A program made the position numbers and the translations under genes. Of a DNA stretch of 64,000 nucleotides, positions 59,501 to 64,000 are shown piece by piece. The DNA lies in assembly GCA_013398955.1 (NCBI GenBank), contig VWPU01003241.1:124001-188000 (forward strand), written 5' to 3'. This DNA is from Callaeas wilsoni (lineage: Eukaryota; Chordata; Aves; Passeriformes; Callaeidae). Numbering within the stretch: position 1 is the first letter of the stretch; every line of letters starts with the position of its first letter. A model generated the notes under the pieces. It did not search any database. It was not told where the DNA came from and saw only the letters and a list, made by a program, of their open reading frames with translations.

Positions 59501-62481
59501 CGTAATGCTGAGATTCTTGGCAGCACAGGATTATTAACAGTTCCACAGTACTTTTGGAAGTGATAAGACTTATTAGTCACAGCACTTGGCCAGAGAGAAT
59601 CCCACCTTTTTCTTGACTTCCAGCCAGACCTCATTCCTATGAGTGGTGATAGTCTGCTCCGTGTCATTCAAAGGAGAAAGCCTTCAAAGTGTACATTTGG
59701 CTAAAAATCACTGTCTACATGAGAGTGGAGAGAGGACTGAATGCACATCTTGATGCATTGACCCAAGTATCCACCTCTGCTTCCCAATGAGGAGGGCTAG
59801 GCTAAACAGGCACTCCCTGCAGGGGGTGCAGGCTTGTCCTGCCCTTCTGGGAGTCCTTGTCACTTCCCAGAAATTCCTGATTAGTGCAATTACAGGGTGG
59901 GGTGAAGGAAGTTTTCAAACCGAGTAATGGGTTTTGAGTGTCCTTCTATGTTCAGACCTCAAATAATCTTCTCTTCTTCCAGTCCTCTCCTAGCTTTCTC
60001 CACATGAAATGTCACTCAGAGCACTTGTAAAACAACCTTAATTTCAAGACAGGTGTGTGCTATCTTTGTCATTTGACACAGGACAAGTGTTAGGGGAAGA
60101 AGAGCAAGCAAGTGGTAGCAGGGTACCCTGAGAGATACTTCCCTGTCTTTAAGCACTAATAGATAATATTTCCTGCCAGCAGATATTACAGAGTTGTGAA
60201 TCTCAAGAGTGAGAGTGCAAAGCAGGTTTATAACTGCAAATGCTGAAATATCTCTGAAATATTCTCTTTCTGCATAAAAAGTTCCCATATGAAGTATCTG
60301 CCTGATGGAATTACTCTAATCAGATTCTGTGTAATGAAAAAGGTTAACAAATACATGACTTTGCATTCTAAAAAGTTCTCAGCCTTTTTGTTTTTTAAAG
60401 CACAGCTACATCAAAAAGAAAGGAGTCCTTGCTACTAAGCATGAGTCTAACTGCTTGTTCCAAATGACCTGTATTGACTGGCCTATGGTCTTAGCAATTA
60501 AAAAAACACTGTAATTTTTCCTTTGTTATTAGACTCATTTACAGAGCTAAACAGAACCCAATTATTTATTATAGTTTTCCAGTATTTAGCATTTTATATT
60601 CCTGTCTCAGTTTGCAGTATAATATGTGAATTAGGTCTACCTTTCAATGGGTTAAAAGCTATATGAGTATTGACTTTTTTTTTTTTTTTCTTTTTTGGTT
60701 CTTAAGGTTGGATAGGAGCGTAGCTAAATGTAGAACTGTAGGCTATTACTTATTCCAGCTAAAAGGAAAGTTATCGTAAATGATCATGTATTTTCTGCTA
60801 AAATAGGTATTTTTTGTTCTCTGCAAAGTGTTAAGCAGAAAGAAGAGACAATCCTGGACAGTGCTATTTCCATGTGTAAACATTTCTGATTTCCAGCTGT
60901 GGTTTCTCATCTTCAAGGACAAACTGATGTCAATTCAGACAAAGCTCTTGCATAGTAGGAAATGTCATTTGCTTGAAATGTAACATGGAAGTGCCAAGGT
61001 AAGCTCTAAGATCTGTTTTGTGCAATCTTTGACTTTAAAGGTGAAAAGCCTGATAAAACATCTGAAGGTAAAATGGCTGCATTTTCTTTGGGCTTTGACT
61101 TTAAAGGTTAGATTTTAAACTGAGTGGATGACTCTGAGGAAGCTAGGTTCAGAAACTGATGTATTTTTTAAGGTATTTTTAGCGCAGTGTTTTCTCCATG
61201 CTTCAGACTAGGTGTTTGAAGATTTGTTTCTGGTTCAGCTAGTTCAACTTAAATGAGTGTAAGCTTTTGCTTTTGTATAATTCAAATTTCTGCAGTTAAC
61301 CTACTTGAAAGGCTTGTTTCTGTCTGCAAAGTCCTGATAGCAGCCAGTTTCATCCTTGCAATGTGAAGGCTTCCCAACAACAAAGTTCTGACTGCCATTA
61401 ATGTGCTCTCTCTTTTACTTGGGCCAATGGTTTTGTGTTCTCTGAAACAAACTCAGACATTTTTTGTTCCTTCTTGACCGGATTTGTGTACATAGATTCT
61501 GTAATTGTTTTTAGTTACTAATTAGGATCTATACATCTTGGATTAACTTCTTTTTGCCTACCATTTCTCCTTTCTGCTCCAGCTCTGAAGGGTCAATATA
61601 ATTCTGAGGGATGCGACTCCTTCACTAGATGCTTCATCAAACTCTGATCACAAAATCAATTCACATGAGCTCCTCTCAGCCTGTTGTTCTGTGATACTCA
61701 GATTGGTCAAAGTTGATGTTTATATTTGCTTTGCTGATGCAAAGCTCTCAGAGGAAATGAAAGCCACTTCTACTATTGAATAACACAAAACTAATTCCAA
61801 CCTTCAGAGTGACGCCTTTACCAGAAAGTCCAGTAAGAAACCAAACTCTTCTTTCCCATGAACAAAACAAGACTCCTTAAAGGACAACATGTTAAAACAC
61901 TACTTTTGTGCAGAAGGCAAAGCAACCAAATACAGAGCGAATACTGATATACCTGTGAACCCTGATGTGCCTACCCTGTGGCTGAGACTAAGACTCTGTT
62001 CACTGCACCTGTCAGACTTCAGACTAATACTGGTCTTTTACAGCTCTAGAATCTGATCTTAGATGTTAAATGAGCTGAGAGTTGATGGCATTTTGGTGGA
62101 TCTGCTTTTAACTTCAATGAGATCCTATTCCACTAAGAATATTGAGCAAGACTTGCTGATAGGGATTATCCTTACTCCATATTGCAAATGTCAGAGGTGC
62201 TGAGCAGGACATATCCTTTGGTTGAGGCAGTACATCTTGATAATGTATAAAGCCACGAGGAATGGTTTAGTGAAACAGTGTGGGAAAGCATTTGGGTAAA
62301 GTGAGGTCTGTTAATGATCATTACCAGAAGATTAAAAATTGCAACGTCACACTGAAATAACTGCATTTAAAGAGGTGGTACCTACCTCAACCGTCTTGCA
62401 GGTCTCCTCCAGCTGCGTGACAATCCCTTGCACTCTGTCATTACTCCCCACCAGGACTGCAATGCCATCACTCAGCTCAGA
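38417..62481 (-). CDS. TRIM55: TRIM55 / MuRF2, C-terminal part (7 exons, 5' end outside window)
   Basis: Muscle RING-finger protein 2, a ubiquitin E3 ligase of striated muscle. It associates with microtubules and the sarcomeric M-band/titin signalling complex and helps turn over myofibril proteins. Seven coding exons are seen: 62386-62481, 58332-58565, 57229-57251, 57008-57132, 55966-56186, 53813-54100 and 38417-38536. Their lengths (96, 234, 23, 125, 221, 288, 120) join with matching phases into 368 codons plus stop. In order they encode a coiled coil, a COS-box region, a Glu-rich acidic tract, a Pro/Ser/Thr-rich tail with LFYPSWYK, and the conserved end [11 protein letters not shown]. The RING and B-box exons must lie beyond 64000. 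The 96- and 234-bp coiled-coil exons are typical of TRIM genes. Gene order next to CRH agrees with human 8q13. No frame damage is seen. Confidence 0.97.
38985..39005. repeat. Poly(T) run
   Basis: 21 consecutive T on the plus strand (poly(A) on the TRIM55 strand), about 450 bp inside the last intron. A second 16-T run is at 40684-40699. No retrotransposon body is recognised beside either. Confidence 0.9.
40280..40357. repeat. Imperfect 78-nt inverted repeat (hairpin candidate)
   Basis: Nested complementary arms: CCAGGG (40280-40285) with CCCTGG (40352-40357), CAGATCTTC (40289-40297) with GAAGATCTG (40335-40343), and CAGG (40308-40311) with CCTG (40325-40328). Internal loops separate the stems. 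It lies in the last TRIM55 intron. Function is unknown. Confidence 0.5.
52719..52753. repeat. Perfect 12-bp inverted repeat
   Basis: TGACTATATAGC (52719-52730) and its exact reverse complement GCTATATAGTCA (52742-52753) are separated by 11 bases. It lies in the last TRIM55 intron, about 1.1 kb downstream (transcript sense) of the 53813-54100 exon. It is not part of any recognised element. Confidence 0.8.
52805..52831. repeat. (TC)n(CA)n microsatellite
   Basis: About six TC units run directly into about eight CA units. It is probably polymorphic. Confidence 0.9.
53813..54100 (-). CDS. TRIM55: TRIM55 exon: LFYPSWYK tail segment (288 bp)
   Basis: Encodes 96 residues beginning [20 protein letters not shown], containing [17 protein letters not shown], and ending [10 protein letters not shown]. 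The donor is TCCAAG|GTCAGT; phase 0 at both ends. The [10 protein letters not shown] motif is conserved in TRIM55 of mammals as I recall it. The frame stays open for 21 more codons past the donor ([16 protein letters not shown]... to TAA at 53747), giving a possible alternative C-terminus if the intron is retained. Confidence 0.94.
54101..55965 (-). other. TRIM55: TRIM55 intron (1.9 kb)
   Basis: GT-AG intron with donor CAG|GTAAAT and acceptor CTGATTAAG|GAT. The open frames at 54488-54823 on both strands look like chance. Confidence 0.85.
55966..56186 (-). CDS. TRIM55: TRIM55 exon: acidic tract and proline-rich tail (221 bp)
   Basis: Encodes a Glu-rich run ([20 protein letters not shown], then [16 protein letters not shown]) followed by a Pro/Ala/Gln-rich segment ending PVLAAPAAQ. 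The donor is GCTCAG|GTAAAT. The acidic tail is a known feature of the MuRF C-terminus. The exact repeats of Glu differ between species, so this part is the least conserved of the coding exons. Confidence 0.93.
56187..57007 (-). other. TRIM55: TRIM55 intron (0.8 kb)
   Basis: GT-AG intron with donor GAG|GTATGT and acceptor TCCTATCAG|AG. The acceptor pyrimidine tract is only moderate, interrupted by ACACG. Confidence 0.85.
57008..57132 (-). CDS. TRIM55: TRIM55 exon: end of COS box (125 bp)
   Basis: Encodes [20 protein letters not shown] followed by [21 protein letters not shown]. The acceptor is TCTGTTTTAG|A and the donor AAAGAG|GTATGT. It begins with the last base of a split Lys codon and ends with the first base of a split Glu codon (phase 1). 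The intron to the microexon is only 96 bp (57133-57228). Confidence 0.95.
57229..57251 (-). CDS. TRIM55: TRIM55 23-bp microexon
   Basis: Encodes NAKTLLQ plus two bases of a Lys codon. The acceptor TTGTTTCCACAG and the donor AA|GTAAGT are both strong. The phase runs from 0 to 2 and is completed by the next exon to give ...[17 protein letters not shown], which fits the MuRF COS-box sequence exactly. It is too short for ORF-based gene finders. Confidence 0.93.
57252..58331 (-). other. TRIM55: TRIM55 intron (1.1 kb)
   Basis: GT-AG intron with donor CAG|GTATAA and acceptor TTTCCACAG|AAT. No other feature is seen apart from T- and A-rich tracts. Confidence 0.85.
58332..58565 (-). CDS. TRIM55: TRIM55 exon: main coiled coil (234 bp)
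   Basis: Encodes 78 residues beginning [18 protein letters not shown], through [20 protein letters not shown], and ending [10 protein letters not shown]. The acceptor is TTCACAG|GAA and the donor CTGCAG|GTATAA, phase 0 at both ends. It forms the body of the coiled coil and enters the COS box ([12 protein letters not shown]), the motif after the coiled coil that promotes microtubule binding in MuRF and related TRIM proteins. Confidence 0.97.
58566..62385 (-). other. TRIM55: TRIM55 intron (3.8 kb)
   Basis: GT-AG intron with no further exon recognised. It holds a 15-base T run at about 60675-60689. Small open frames (for example 58628-58948 minus) show no TRIM homology. Confidence 0.85.
62386..62481 (-). 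CDS. TRIM55: TRIM55 exon: start of coiled coil (96 bp)
   Basis: Encodes 32 residues beginning [20 protein letters not shown] and ending LEETCKTVE. The acceptor is CTGCCTAG|TCT and the donor GTTGAG|GTAGGT; both ends are phase 0. This is the segment following the B-box in MuRF proteins and begins the coiled coil used for homo- and hetero-oligomerisation. Confidence 0.96.
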
Positions 62482-64000
62482 CTAGGCAGTAAGGGGAGAG
62501 CAAGCAGAAGGGTGTTAGGTGCTGTCACACTTCAGGGTGACACATCTAACAGTGGGGAGCAGGAGACAAATAAGCCATACCCAGGATATTACTTCGTCTT
62601 TCCATCAGAACTGAGAAAAATTGGAGCTTTATGTGCCCACAAGATACCTGCTAGGACATTTGTTTCCTCCTGCAACACACTATGAAAACATTGACATTTT
62701 GGAACTTTTAATGGAGAAGAAACTGTGGTTTGGAAAGAAGGAAGCACTTTGTTCTAGGAAGTTCTTCTAGATCCTTTTTGTCTGAAGTGCTGCTTCAACA
62801 GGCCACAAATATTTAATTTGGGTTTGTTGAGAGAAAAGACTTCTTCTCTTGAGGGGTTATTTTTTCAGTGTCTGGGTCTAGCCACACCACTGTGGTATTT
62901 CCCTGAGGACTGTTGCTCTTGGCCTTGGAATGGAGAAGAGGTGGCCCATGGACCTGGAGGGACCAAGGTGTTAAAGAGTCCCTGGCATGCAGGCAGTGGG
63001 ACTGGGGTTGTGGAGAGAGGGGACAGGAGAAAAGGAGGAGAAGAAGATGGAGTCTGAGCCACTGGCATGAGGGAAATGAGTGGAGGAAAAAAATAACCCA
63101 AGTGTGGAGATGGAGATGATTGTGAGGTATCCCTGAGAAAGACAAAGAAGCCAGTCCTAGGGAACTTGGGGAGGGTGCTGGGGAGTGCAAGGGGCCCTTG
63201 GCACACCACTGTAGTAACAGAGACCACTGTGTTCATGGCCTCCACAGCTCTGCACGGGATCCTCTGAGGCCTTCACAGCTCTGTAAAGGCTCCCTTGAAG
63301 CATGCATCCTGCAGCCTCCAGGTTATGCCTCCCATCTTGGGCATGACAGCCCCTTTCCACGGGCACTCTGGGAAGGAAGACACAGCTTACAAATCTCCAT
63401 GCAAAATGAGTGACTAGGGGCATGGATTCAGTCCAAGAAACTTCTCCTCCTTCTCCCACCTTTTTTTTGATTGTAAAAGATGTTTGTAACTCCTTTCCTA
63501 AAGTGACTCCTCATTTGTAGTTTACACACACACATGCATCTGTGTGACAAAGTTGGAGGCTGGGATTGCAAACTTGGCCTGTCTGATTGCTTGCCCCACT
63601 GGGGCCCTCCAGAAAAATGAGCTGTTTATCTCGGGAGGATAACCCAGTGAGTCAGGTTTTAAATTAACACTGTATTAAAAATAAACAAGTCTTTTACTGG
63701 TGACAGCAAGGGCAGAAGATGTTAGGTACATCCTGTGCTGCCAGCTATTGAATATTCCTTCATTCACTTGCAGGAGGAGGTTTTTCACTTAACTTTTCTT
63801 AAAAATGGAATGCTTAAATGTAGAAGCGTCTGATAGAAAACTATTTAATTTGAAATGGTGTATTCTCTTTCCAGTTCTTAGTGTTGGAAATCCCACTTGT
63901 TTGTCTAATCTAAAAGCACGGAAAGAAAGGGATTAGGAACTTGAGAGAGCAATCCTCAGCTCCACATCAAAATAGGGACACTGTAATATATTTCTGTGTG
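62482..64000 (-). other. TRIM55: TRIM55 intron (partial), upstream of coiled-coil exon
   Basis: No B-box or RING exon is recognisable here. The open frames at 62813-63459 show no zinc-binding Cys/His pattern and no resemblance to TRIM proteins. The 3' end, next to 62481, has a good pyrimidine tract and CCTAG acceptor on the minus strand. Confidence 0.75.

Noticed and set aside
62813..63459. Possible upstream TRIM55 exon (B-box) within the partial intron
   Set aside because: None of the frames shows the Cys/His spacing of a B-box or the MuRF sequence leading to SELSDG, so the B-box exon is outside the window.
1..64000. CRISPR arrays, bacterial operons, tRNA or rRNA genes, intact endogenous retrovirus
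   Set aside because: No direct-repeat/spacer structure, no cloverleaf or rRNA sequence recognised, and no LTR pair or gag/pol frames seen. The window is vertebrate nuclear DNA.

Overview
The window looks like nuclear chromosomal DNA from a bird. It is AT-rich and repeat-poor, has large introns and intergenic gaps, and carries two copies of CR1-type LINE 3' ends, one of them closing with the ATTCTGTG-type 8-mer repeat typical of avian CR1. I cannot name the species.

Two protein-coding genes can be supported. CRH (corticotropin-releasing hormone/factor) is complete on the plus strand. It has a TATA box, an upstream perfect cAMP response element (CRE), a 5'UTR exon, one 557-bp intron and a single coding exon (35308-35832, 174 aa) that ends in the amidated 41-residue hormone. 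TRIM55 (MuRF2, a muscle RING-finger E3 ligase) lies on the minus strand and is partial. Seven coding exons from the coiled coil to the C-terminus are present (62481 down to 38417), while the RING and B-box exons lie beyond base 64000. The TRIM55 exons join in frame through matching splice phases, and the last one is a small exon 15.3 kb away from the rest, about 2.2 kb from the CRH 3' end. The tail-to-tail CRH/TRIM55 order is the one known from human chromosome 8q13, so this is conserved synteny.

Layout: 1-33.6 kb is the gene-free region upstream of CRH, with two CR1 fragments, one older LINE reverse-transcriptase remnant, simple repeats and no supportable gene. 33.7-35.85 kb is a CpG island holding the CRH promoter and gene. 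36.3-36.85 kb is a second CpG-rich block directly after CRH. 36.3-38.4 kb is the convergent intergenic space and probable TRIM55 3'UTR. 38.4-64 kb is TRIM55, mostly intron.

The two genes are not known to act in one pathway. CRH is a secreted neuropeptide driving the stress axis, and TRIM55 is a sarcomere- and microtubule-associated ubiquitin ligase. I found no convincing undescribed system. The most useful observations are the distant terminal TRIM55 exon, a possible alternative TRIM55 C-terminus, the deeply conserved CRH proximal promoter with a locally replaced segment next to the CRE, and a few unexplained hairpins and ORFs.
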